The position numbers and the translations under genes are program-made. A model generated the notes under the pieces. It saw only the letters and a program-made list of their open reading frames with translations. It did not search any database and was not told the origin of the DNA. From Nocardia aurantia (GTDB lineage: Bacteria > Actinomycetota > Actinomycetes > Mycobacteriales > Mycobacteriaceae), in NCBI RefSeq assembly GCF_009604425.1, contig NZ_WEGI01000001.1, positions 310,001 through 374,000 on the forward strand: a stretch of 64,000 bases of DNA, written 5' to 3'. This document shows, in pieces, positions 1 through 8,600 of this stretch (position 1 is its first letter; the number at the start of each line of letters is the position of its first letter).

Positions 1-164
1 AGACCGGCCAGGCCGACGTAGCCCGAATTGCGGGTGATCTCGTAGATCTGCTGCGGCACCGCGACCACGGTCAACTGCGCGCCGATGGTGGTGACGACGC
101 CCGCCGTCCACAACCGGCGGAACGAGTCGGTGCGCAGCGGGGTGAGATCGGCGAGCAGTTTCAC
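1..164 (-). CDS. MFS transporter, N-terminal fragment
   Basis: Only the first 54 codons lie in the window; the gene runs off the left edge. From the GTG at 164 the reading begins VKLLADLTPLRTDSFRRLWT and continues into a hydrophobic first helix with AGVVTTIGAQLTVVAVPQQ. This matches the start of the EntS-like branch of the major facilitator superfamily (12-helix exporters often linked to siderophore or drug efflux), where a short cytoplasmic leader with F-R-R-L-W precedes helix 1. The next gene upstream on the same strand is pdxH, 88 bases away. The substrate cannot be inferred from this fragment, and the family call rests on about 50 residues. Confidence 0.6.
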   Translation of the reverse strand, partial: MKLLADLTPLRTDSFRRLWTAGVVTTIGAQLTVVAVPQQIYEITRNSGYVGLAG

Positions 165-252
165 CGGGCGAAGATTAGCGTCACGAACTGTGTCATGAAC
201 GTGAATTTTCCGTGATTCATCCCATGACTACAACCCTTGCGCGGGTCCCGGA

Positions 253-918
253 TCAGGGTTGCAGTCGCTCGACGGCCAGGGTCTCGCCCCGCTCGTCCAG
301 GCGCACCCGGATCCGGTTGTGCAGCCGGCTGCGGCGGCCCTGCCAGAACTCGACCACGTCCGGCCGCAGCCGGTAGCCACCCCACCGCGGCGGCACCGGA
401 ATGTCCTCGACGTCCGCGAATCGGGTCGTGACGTCGGCGAGCAGCCCGTCCAGCTCGGCCCGGGATCCGACCGGCCGGGACTGCTGCGAGGCCCACGCGC
501 CGAGCCGGGAATTGCGCGGCCGGGAACGCCAGTACGCGAGCGTGATGTCGTCCGGAACGGGATGCACCGAACCGCGCAGATGGATCTGATGGGCCAGCGC
601 CGGCCAGACGAAGGTGGCCGAGGCGTGCGGCACGGCCGCCAGCTGCCGGCCCTTCGCCGAATCGTAATGGGTGTAGAAAATCACACCGGCGGGCGAGAGG
701 TCCTTGCACAGTACGGTCCGGGAGAACGGCCGCGGACCCTCGTCACTCGATTCGACCGTCGCCAGCACCATCGCGTTCGGTTCGGCGATTCCCGAGGTCA
801 CGGCGTCTTCCAGCCATCGGCGCACCAGCGGTTCCCAGCCGTCGGCGAGCCAGGATTCGGTCAGATCAGGTTCGCCGCCGTACTCCGCGCGCATCGCGGC
901 GATATCCAATTCCCGCAT
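253..918 (-). CDS. pdxH: Pyridoxamine 5'-phosphate oxidase
   Basis: FMN-dependent enzyme that oxidises pyridoxamine- or pyridoxine-5'-phosphate to pyridoxal-5'-phosphate, the last salvage and synthesis step for vitamin B6 cofactor, in the cytoplasm. The 221-residue protein has the usual family length. Visible signatures are [12 protein letters not shown] (64-74, FMN phosphate-binding region), [13 protein letters not shown] (132-144), [14 protein letters not shown] (191-204) and the C-terminal RLQP, equivalent to the family's R-L-x-P ending that contacts substrate. The ATG at 918 is the first Met of the conserved N-terminal helix ([15 protein letters not shown]). It is divergently arranged with citA, with a perfect short palindrome between the two. 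The family assignment is secure. Confidence 0.95.
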   Translation of the reverse strand: MRELDIAAMRAEYGGEPDLTESWLADGWEPLVRRWLEDAVTSGIAEPNAMVLATVESSDEGPRPFSRTVLCKDLSPAGVIFYTHYDSAKGRQLAAVPHASATFVWPALAHQIHLRGSVHPVPDDITLAYWRSRPRNSRLGAWASQQSRPVGSRAELDGLLADVTTRFADVEDIPVPPRWGGYRLRPDVVEFWQGRRSRLHNRIRVRLDERGETLAVERLQP

Positions 919-927
919 GAACCCAGA

Positions 928-945
928 CGTTACTCCCCAGTAACG
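928..945. promoter_or_regulatory. Perfect palindrome between pdxH and citA
   Basis: CGTTACT-CCCC-AGTAACG has 7-base arms and a 4-base spacer. It sits 10 bases upstream of the pdxH start and about 120 bases upstream of the citA start, inside the divergent promoter region. The form suits a dimeric repressor site. No cognate regulator is apparent nearby, so the function is inferred. Confidence 0.35.
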
Positions 946-1066
946 GGCGAGCTATGGTTTGTCCGAGCGGCGTGCGACCCCCCTCTCGGTCCCCGTGGTC
1001 GCGCTCGTCGTCACGCTGCGGCCGCCTCATAGACGTCGCGGCCCGAACGCAAGGAGAGTCGGTTCT

Positions 1067-2212
1067 ATGACTGCCAGCGCTGCGGCTCCTCGCCACTCGG
1101 AAATCCCCGCCGGCTTCGTCGCCGGGCTGGAAGGTGTGGTGGCCTTCACCACCGATATCGCCGAACCGGACAAGGACGGCGGGGCGCTGCGCTATCGCGG
1201 CGTCGACATCGAGGATCTGGTCGCCAACCGGGTGACCTTCGGCGACGTGTGGTCCTTGCTGGTCGACGGTGAATTCGGCCGCGGCCTGCCGCCGGCCGAG
1301 CCGTTCCCGCTGCCCGTGCACACCGGCGACGTCCGGGTCGACGTGCAGGCCGGACTCGCCATGCTGGCCCCGATCTGGGGCTATCAGCCGCTGCTGGACA
1401 TCGACGACGACGCGGCCCGGGAGAATCTGGCCCGCGCCTCGGTGATGGCACTGTCCTATGTCGCGCAGTCCGCGCGCGGTATCTATCAGCCTGCGGTCTC
1501 GCAACGGCAGATCGACGAATGCGTCACGATCACCGAACGATTCATGACCCGCTGGAAGGGCGAGCCCGATCCGCGCCACACGGAGGCGATCGACGCCTAC
1601 TGGGTGTCCGCGGCCGAGCACGGCATGAACGCCTCCACCTTCACCGCCCGCGTCATCGCCTCCACCGGCGCCGACGTGGCGGCCTGCCTGTCCGGCGCGA
1701 TCGGCGCCATGTCCGGCCCGCTGCACGGGGGCGCCCCGGCCCGGGTGCTGCCGATGATCGAGCAGGTCGAGCGCTCCGGCGATGCCCGGGCGCTGGTCAA
1801 GGGCATTCTCGATCGCAAGGAGAAGCTGATGGGCTTCGGCCACCGGGTGTATCGGGCCGAGGACCCGCGCGCCCGGGTGCTGCGCGACACGGCCCGGCGG
1901 CTGGCCGCGCCCCGCTACGAGGTGGCCGCGGCCCTGGAGCAGGCCGCGCTGGCCGAACTGCGGGAGCGCCGGCCCGATCGGGCCATCGAGACCAACGTCG
2001 AGTTCTGGGCCGCGGTGATCCTCGACTTCGCCGAGGTGCCGGCGCACATGATGCCGGCCATGTTCACCTGCGGCCGCACCGCCGGATGGTGCGCGCACAT
2101 CCTGGAGCAGAAGCGGCTGGGCAAGCTGGTCCGGCCCGCCGCCATCTACACCGGTCCGGCCCCCCGCAAGCCCGACACCGTCACCGGCTGGGACACCGTC
2201 GTCGGTCACTGA
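1067..2212 (+). CDS. citA: Citrate synthase, CitA type
   Basis: Condenses oxaloacetate and acetyl-CoA to citrate at the entry of the TCA cycle. The start is the ATG at 1067 because AAGGAGAG (1051-1058) lies 8 bases before it; an upstream in-frame extension from 959 has no family likeness. The product is 381 residues, close to actinobacterial CitA (Rv0889c type). Catalytic histidines lie in SGPLHGGA (H220) and GFGHRVYR (H259). The position of the third catalytic residue, normally the Asp of NVDF, is Glu in TNVEFWAAV (E312). I recall Glu as normal for this CitA subgroup, so it is probably not a loss of function. The binding arginines in CGRTAGWCAHILEQ are present. Divergent from pdxH. Confidence 0.93.
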   Translation: MTASAAAPRHSEIPAGFVAGLEGVVAFTTDIAEPDKDGGALRYRGVDIEDLVANRVTFGDVWSLLVDGEFGRGLPPAEPFPLPVHTGDVRVDVQAGLAMLAPIWGYQPLLDIDDDAARENLARASVMALSYVAQSARGIYQPAVSQRQIDECVTITERFMTRWKGEPDPRHTEAIDAYWVSAAEHGMNASTFTARVIASTGADVAACLSGAIGAMSGPLHGGAPARVLPMIEQVERSGDARALVKGILDRKEKLMGFGHRVYRAEDPRARVLRDTARRLAAPRYEVAAALEQAALAELRERRPDRAIETNVEFWAAVILDFAEVPAHMMPAMFTCGRTAGWCAHILEQKRLGKLVRPAAIYTGPAPRKPDTVTGWDTVVGH

Positions 2213-2278
2213 GCGGCAACTGCCGCGGCGCCCGGGCGATTCGGGCGAAAGCGGTTTCCGTGACGTAACATCCGTCGC

Positions 2279-3163
2279 GTGTCGGTTCCGGAGTTGTCAC
2301 GGCGGCGGTTGCTGGTGTCCTCGGCGGTGGCTGCCGCCGGATTCGTAGCGGCCGCGTGCGGTCATCCACAGAACAATTCGCCGGTCGCGAATTCGGCTGC
2401 GCCGCAACCGGCTTCGGCCGTACCGACCAGCGACGCGGTCGCCGCCCGGGTGCCGGTGGCGCGCCCCGGCGTCTCGCCGCAGGCGGTGGCCGCGCGGTAC
2501 ACGGGCCGGCGGCCCACCCGATGGGGGATGGATCTGGACGGCATCACCACCACGATCCCGGTGACGGGCAAGCAGATGGCGCTCACCTTCGACGCCTGCG
2601 GCGGACCCGGCAACAACGAGATCAACGACGACCTGATCGATTTCCTGATCGCCCACGAGATTCCGGCGACGCTGTTCCTGAACAAGCGCTGGATCGACGC
2701 CGATCCCGGCCGGGCGTCGCGACTGGCCGCCGACCCGCTGTTCGAACTCGCGAACCACGGCACCCGGCACTGCCCGCTGTCGGTCAACGGCCATGCCGCC
2801 TACGACATCGACGGGACCATGTCGCCGCAGCAGGCGGTCGACGAGGTGTGGGGCAACCACGAGCGGCTCACCCAGCTGACCGGGCAGCCGCCGCGATTCT
2901 TCCGCGCGGGCACCGCCCATTACGACGAGGTGGCCGTCGCGATCGTGCACGACCTCGGCGAGACGCCGGTGGGGTTCAGCGTCAACGCCGACGCCGGCGC
3001 CACCTACACCGCGGCGCAGGTGCGCAAGGCGATGTCCGAGGTGACGCCGGGCGCCATCTCCATCGGCCACATGCACCGGCCACAGTCCGGCACCGCGCCG
3101 GGCATGTCCGCGGCACTGCCCGCCCTCCGCGCGGCCGGCTACGAGTTCGTCAAACTGCCCTGA
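2279..3163 (+). CDS. Secreted polysaccharide deacetylase (CE4) lipoprotein
   Basis: A predicted exported metal-dependent deacetylase acting on cell-wall or other N-acetylated glycans. The 294-residue protein begins with a Tat-like SRRRLLVSS and a lipobox VAAAC (C27), so it is probably a lipoprotein anchored outside the membrane. The NodB-fold motifs are present: TFDAC (D105, catalytic base region), HGTRH (H160 and H164, metal ligands) and RFFRAGTAHYD (motif 3). The proline-rich linker at 35-65 is typical after a lipobox. The GTG at 2279 lacks a clear Shine-Dalgarno and may be leaderless. It follows citA by 66 bases on the same strand. The substrate is not deducible. Confidence 0.85.
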   Translation: MSVPELSRRRLLVSSAVAAAGFVAAACGHPQNNSPVANSAAPQPASAVPTSDAVAARVPVARPGVSPQAVAARYTGRRPTRWGMDLDGITTTIPVTGKQMALTFDACGGPGNNEINDDLIDFLIAHEIPATLFLNKRWIDADPGRASRLAADPLFELANHGTRHCPLSVNGHAAYDIDGTMSPQQAVDEVWGNHERLTQLTGQPPRFFRAGTAHYDEVAVAIVHDLGETPVGFSVNADAGATYTAAQVRKAMSEVTPGAISIGHMHRPQSGTAPGMSAALPALRAAGYEFVKLP

Positions 3164-3352
3164 GCCGCCACCGGGTGACACCGACCCGAAATCCGCTCGA
3201 GCCGTGCGGTTCACCCGGAGTTTCCATTGCTGGGAACGAGCCCGCGCCGGGGTGACAATCGGGGCGATCGATCCGGCGAGACGATCGTGGACTCGCACGC
3301 CCCGGGTGTCGCCGCCGGTCGAGCGCCGCGGCAAGGCACCAGGGAGATCCGG

Positions 3353-5644
3353 ATGGCTGATTCGTTTTTCGTGGACGAATCGGGCCTGCGCGCGACGGTG
3401 GACGACCTCCGCCGGCTCGCGGACGAGGGGTCGCAGATGCTGGCGGCGCTACAGGACGCCGTCGATCACCAGCGCCAACCCTGGGGCACCGACGAGACCG
3501 GTGCGCAATTCGCGAAGAACTACGTTCCGGACGCCGACCGCGGAATGCAGAACCTGCGAGAACTCGTGTCGAATCTGCACGACCTCGGCGACAGCGTCGC
3601 CGCGGCCGCCGAATCGTTCGACCGGCAGGACGCGTTGGGCGCGGCGGCGGTGGACCGACCGAACGCCGGTGATCCGTTCGCACCCTCGATCTCCGCCCCG
3701 CCGGCGGCCACCATCGTCGGTCCGCCGCCCGCCGCCCAGACGAATCTCGTTGCGACGGAGGCCGTCTCTCCCACCCGCGCCACCGCGCCGGTCTCCGGCG
3801 TCGGCCCGACTGCCGCTTCTCCGATGGCCCGGAAGCCGGTCTCGGCGGGTGATCTGCGATCAACAGCACCCGAACGATCTGCGTTGCAGCCGAATTCGGC
3901 GAAACCGGCGAACGCGGAAGCCGATGGTCCAGCCAGGCAACCGGAAAACACTGTGCCGCAACAGGATTCTACATCCGAGGCCGAGCCGGAAAACGATGGC
4001 GCCGGACCGGGACCGACGACAGGCACGTTCCCCTCGGCGAACACATCGGCCGCCTCGAATTCGACGCACTCGAAGGACAATCCGCCGACAACCGAAACAC
4101 GCTCCGGCACACCGTGGTCCGCGCGAGGCGCCGCGAGCAACCCCTGGGCCAGGCCGGCCGACGGCACGCAGCAGAGCGCGTCGCCACCGCGAGTGTCCCC
4201 ACCTCAGAACGGGTCGCCACCGCGAGTGTCCCCACCTCGCCGCGCGGATCGGCCACCGCGGCCCGATCGCACCGGCGCCCCGCCGAAGCGGACCGGACAA
4301 CGGCGGATCCCCGAGCGCGGCACCCCGGTGATCGACGCCGAAGCGCTGCGCCTGGTCCGCGAGGCCGCCGCACGTCACGGACTGGAGCTGTCCGGATTCG
4401 ACACCTGCGGAATCGGGATGACCGCCGCCCGCGAACTGGTCGCCGCACTCGGCGCGCTGCTACCCGAGTATCCGAACCTGCTGCGTGCCCGCGAAGGCGC
4501 TGCCCGGGACCGGGCGGACGCTCCGGACGAGACGCCGCCGCGTAGCCGGAGGCCCACGCACGCCCAGGATGATGTGGACCGGAGTCCGGTGGATGCTGCG
4601 GACACGCCGCCGCGTGGTCGGAGGTTCGCGCATGCCGAGGATGGTGCGGACCGGGACCCGGTGGACACGCTGGACACGGCGTCGTCGAGTGGTCGGAGGC
4701 CCGCGCGCGCCGAGGATGATGTGGACCGGAGTCCGGTGGATGCTGCGGACACGCCGTCGAGTGGTCGGAGGCCCGCGCACGCCCAGGATGGTGTGGACCG
4801 GAATCCGGCGGACGCTCTGGACGAGGCGTCGCCGGCCGGCCCGAACTCGAGGCGCGGTCTCGATGATGCGGCCGGAGATCCCGCGACCGCGGTGAATGGG
4901 ACGTTGCCCAGACAGTGGAACTCGGCGGGTGGTCCCGATGGTGCCGTTCGGGATTCGGTGGTGGCACTGGAGGACATGCTCCCGAGTGGCTGGAACTCGG
5001 CGCGTGCCGAAGACGACGCGGCGGTGGCTGCGGTGGACCGGGGAGTGCCGGGAGGTTCGGGCCGGTTGTACGGCTCCGACGATGCGGAGCGAGGTCCGGC
5101 GATCGACCGAGGGCTACCGGAATGCCCGAAACCGTTGCGAGGCATCGAAGTAGCGCGGCGACCGGGGCCGAGGTCCCGGGTCGAGGTCCGGGACGTGCCG
5201 GGCGGGGTCGCGCTGTGGATCGTGCTCGACCCGGACGCGGTGGTGGACCTCGCCCTGCTCGGGAACGTCGCCGGGGTCACCGAGGCCGTGGCCGAGATCG
5301 GCCGGGCCCGGCCGATGTACGCCACGATCGTCCGGGAAATCGGTGCCGCCCTGGCGATCTCGGTGTCCGAACCGGTGCGACGCCGAGTGCAGCGCGAGTT
5401 GATCGTCGAATACCTGCGCGTCAGCGGTACCCGGATCAGCGGGATGCGAGCGGATCCACTGAGTGTGATCGTCGCGGGGTACCGCGGCTGGCGAGATCTG
5501 CTGGGGGCAAACTGTTTCGACCGTTGCGTACTGCGGCCGCGCGCGGCGCTCGGTGCGGGATTCGCGGAGGTGGAGCTGTGCGGCGCGGGGGCCGGCGAGG
5601 CGGCCCGCGTGCTGCATCGGCTCGTGGTAGCGGCGGCCGGATGA
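3353..5644 (+). CDS. WXG100-like type VII secretion protein with repeats
   Basis: A 763-residue protein of unrecognised function. The ATG at 3353 follows AGGGAG (3341-3346). The first ~100 residues (MADSFFVDESGLRATVDDLR onward) form an amphipathic helical hairpin with W44-G45-T46 at the turn, resembling the WXG100 fold used as a type VII secretion signal. Residues ~110-330 are Pro/Ala/Ser-rich and disordered. Residues ~399-495 are four degenerate 24-25-residue repeats containing V-D-R-S-P-V-D-A-A-D-T. The last ~170 residues are a folded domain (RVEVRDVPGGVALWIVLDPD onward) that I do not recognise. The stop overlaps the start of the next gene (ATGA at 5641), so the two are translationally coupled and probably work as a pair. 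The codon choice and Pro-rich repeats look like accessory DNA, unlike citA and serC on either side. Confidence 0.75.
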   Translation: MADSFFVDESGLRATVDDLRRLADEGSQMLAALQDAVDHQRQPWGTDETGAQFAKNYVPDADRGMQNLRELVSNLHDLGDSVAAAAESFDRQDALGAAAVDRPNAGDPFAPSISAPPAATIVGPPPAAQTNLVATEAVSPTRATAPVSGVGPTAASPMARKPVSAGDLRSTAPERSALQPNSAKPANAEADGPARQPENTVPQQDSTSEAEPENDGAGPGPTTGTFPSANTSAASNSTHSKDNPPTTETRSGTPWSARGAASNPWARPADGTQQSASPPRVSPPQNGSPPRVSPPRRADRPPRPDRTGAPPKRTGQRRIPERGTPVIDAEALRLVREAAARHGLELSGFDTCGIGMTAARELVAALGALLPEYPNLLRAREGAARDRADAPDETPPRSRRPTHAQDDVDRSPVDAADTPPRGRRFAHAEDGADRDPVDTLDTASSSGRRPARAEDDVDRSPVDAADTPSSGRRPAHAQDGVDRNPADALDEASPAGPNSRRGLDDAAGDPATAVNGTLPRQWNSAGGPDGAVRDSVVALEDMLPSGWNSARAEDDAAVAAVDRGVPGGSGRLYGSDDAERGPAIDRGLPECPKPLRGIEVARRPGPRSRVEVRDVPGGVALWIVLDPDAVVDLALLGNVAGVTEAVAEIGRARPMYATIVREIGAALAISVSEPVRRRVQRELIVEYLRVSGTRISGMRADPLSVIVAGYRGWRDLLGANCFDRCVLRPRAALGAGFAEVELCGAGAGEAARVLHRLVVAAAG
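4547..4837 (+). repeat. Intragenic 72/75-bp tandem repeat, four units
   Basis: Units begin at 4547, 4619, 4694 and 4766 with CGGAGG, a spacing of 72, 75 and 72 bases. Each encodes RRP-x-x-A-x-DD/G-VDR-x-PVDAxDT. All spacings are multiples of three, so copy changes keep the frame. Confidence 0.8.
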
Positions 5645-8600
5645 TCTCGGCGCTGCCCGCCAACTTCCCGGTCGGACTGGTCGAACCGGTCCTCGGGCCG
5701 CGTCCCGACGGCAATCCGGACGAAATGCGCCGGCGCGCGGATCGGCTCAGCGACACCGCGACGGTCTGCCGCTCGATCTCGGCAGCGCTGTCCGCCCGGG
5801 CGGCGGCGACGCCCGCGATCCTGAACGGGGACACCGGTACGAACCTGACCAGCCGGTTGCGGGCCACGGCGACCGCCTGGAACGGTGCGGCGGACTATCA
5901 CGACAGCCTCGCGCTTCAGGTGCACGAAGGCGCGAACTCGATCGAGGAGGGGCAGCTCACCTGGGAGGGGATGGGCATCGTGCTGGTCGCGCAGTTGGCC
6001 GTGGACGCCATGCTGCTGCAGGCGGGCGCGGCGAAGGCCACCGCCGATCGGATCCAGGCGCGTCAGGGCTGGCGCGCTTTCGTGATCCGGCTGCTCGATC
6101 GCATGACCGCGCGCGGCCTCACCTTCACCGCCACCCGGTCCCGCATGCTGATCACCGCGACCCTGACCGGCGGTATCGCCGGCGCGGGCGTGCCGCTGAT
6201 CGCCGAAGCACTGCAGATCGCCGCCGGGCATCGTCGCGGGATCGACCTGGAGACCGTCACGGTCGGTGGGGTCAGCGGCCTGGTCGGCGGGTTCACCGGC
6301 GGCCTGACCGGAATGGCGCTGGGGCCCCGGGTCGATCGATGGCTGGGCCGGCGGGTGACGAACCCGGTGCGGGCGACGATCCTGCGGACCTTGGCGCTCG
6401 GCGCCGGCGGTGGCGCCGGCGGCGCGCTGCCGGGCACCTTCGCGGCGAGCCTGACCCAGGCGGCGTTCACCGGTGATTTCCGGTTCGACGGCAGCAGCCT
6501 GCGAACGAATCTGATGACCGGTGTGGTCGGTGGCGTCGTCGGTGGCACCGTCTCCGCCCTGCACACTGGGCGCACGATTCCGGACCCGATTTCCGTCACA
6601 GGTCTGCGCCCCGGCGATCCCGGATCCGTCGCACTGGTCGAGAACACCGTGGCGGGCCATCTGGACGGCTGGTCCGACCCGGCGCACGTACGGGACATCG
6701 CGCGGGTCGCGGGCGACGCCGTGCGCCGCGGCCGGGGCGCCCTCGCCCTCGAACTCGGCCGGCCCGGCGCGCAACGCGTCCGCCTCGAGCTGACCGACTC
6801 GGCCGGCGAGACCAGCCGCACCCGGGTGATCTGGGAACTGGACCGCACCCCCGGCCCGGTGGAACCGGTCTTCGCACGGGATTCCACCCCACCGCCCGAG
6901 CGGACCGCCGACGAACTGCTCGCGAACTTCGGCGACGACCGCGCGGATCACCTGCTGGCCAACGATTCCGCCGAGATACCCGAATACCAGCGCCGGGTGC
7001 CGGAAGTCCGGGCCGCCCTCGGCCGTCGACTCGACGCCGAGATCGAATCCGGCCGGGTCGACCTCACCGCGGACCGGGTGCACGGCGCCCTGACCGCCTA
7101 TTCGGAGCTGTACACCAACGCGGCGTCCTATTCGCCGGACCATACGGTCCACACGGCCGTCGACCCGATCGCAGCCGACGGCCGCCGCGGCCTGCGCATT
7201 ACCGTCCGCAACGACCTCGCCCCCGGCCAGGCCGCCGAACTACCGCCCTGGACCGCGAACCCGCCGGACCCGCTCCGCGAGGGCGGTCGCGGCACCGCCC
7301 TGGTCCACGAACTGAGCAACGGCCTGGCCGAACGCGTGATCACCATCGGCAGCGACCACATCGAGGTCGCCCACTCCTTCGAACTGTGGGAGCCCGGGGA
7401 CGGTACCGGAACTCTCCTCGGCCCACCCTCCGACGGCAACTCCGATCGCTTCGCCGCATCGGCGGACCACCCCGCGGACGGCACCGACGCTCATGCCGGT
7501 GCCCGATCGGCCGATGGCGATGTTGGTCGTCGCGTCGCGTCGGCGGACCTGCCCGCGGACGGCACCGACGCTCATGCCGGTGCCCGATCGGCCGATGGCG
7601 ATGTTGGTCGTCGCGTCGCGTCGGCGGACCTGCCCGCGGACGGCACCGACGCTCATGCCGGTGCCCGGTCGGCCGATGGCGATGTTGGTCGTCGCGGTGC
7701 GCCGGCGGATGTGCCGGCGGACGGCACTGAAACTCGTGCCGGTGTCCGGCTGACCGATGGCGATGCTGGTCGCCGCGCCGCGTCGGTGGACGTGCCCGGG
7801 GAAGGGGTTCGCGTAACCGATGCGCCGGATTCGGCGGTGACCGATCGGCGGGTGGCGGAGTTGTTGTCGCGCCGCCCCGAGGTCGCCAACCGGTATCTCC
7901 GGCTCGTCGGCGCTGTCGACGACCTCGCCCATACTCTGCCCGTCGACGGGCACGCCCTGCTGACGGCTTCCCCGCAGCGACGGTCGGAACTGTTGCGGGA
8001 GTTGGGCGGACGGCCGGAGTCCGGGGGCCGAAGGCTGTCCAGCCTGCTGGATCGGTTCGACGCCACCACCGCCGAACTCCGCGCGCTCGATGCCGAGATC
8101 GCTCACCTGCGGGTACCCGGTCGACCCGCCGACGCAGACCTCCGACCTCCGGACTCGTTGCCCGACGCGCCGGACGAGGCCGGGATTCCCCGGGATGCGT
8201 CCGCCGACGATCCCGGGCCCCGGACCCGGCCGGCCGCCACCGGAACGGAAAGCCGCACATCGGCCGCAAACCCCGAAATTGGCACGCGGGGATCGGCTTC
8301 GGACCCTGAAAGCCGGGCACGGGGACCGGCTTCGGATCCCGAAAGCGGCACGCGGGAATCAGCCTCGGACCCTGAGAGCCGGTCACGAGGATCGGCGTCG
8401 GATCCCGAAAGCGGCACGCGGGGAACGGCTTCGGATCCCGAGAGCCGGGCACGGGGATCGGCGTCGGATCCTGAAAGCGGCACGCGGGAATCAGCCTCGG
8501 AGCCCGAAAACCGCAGGCCAGCATGGGTTCCGGAGCCCGACGGCCGCAACCGGGCCGATGGTTCCTCGACGCCGGTGGCCCGGCCGCCCGGCCCGCGCGA

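Noticed and set aside
1996..2004. Citrate synthase inactive because the catalytic Asp is Glu
   Set aside because: Glu at this position is, as far as I recall, standard in the actinobacterial CitA subgroup, and all other active-site residues are present.
4375..7152. 925-residue open frame on the minus strand across the T7SS-like module
   Set aside because: It is an antisense shadow of two plus-strand genes with family-like N-termini and ribosome sites. Its own sequence is Arg/Gly/Pro-rich noise from high GC and mirrors the repeats.
4547..8516. Possible CRISPR arrays in repeat tracts
   Set aside because: The repeats are contiguous tandem units without unique spacers, are inside coding frames, and no cas genes are present.
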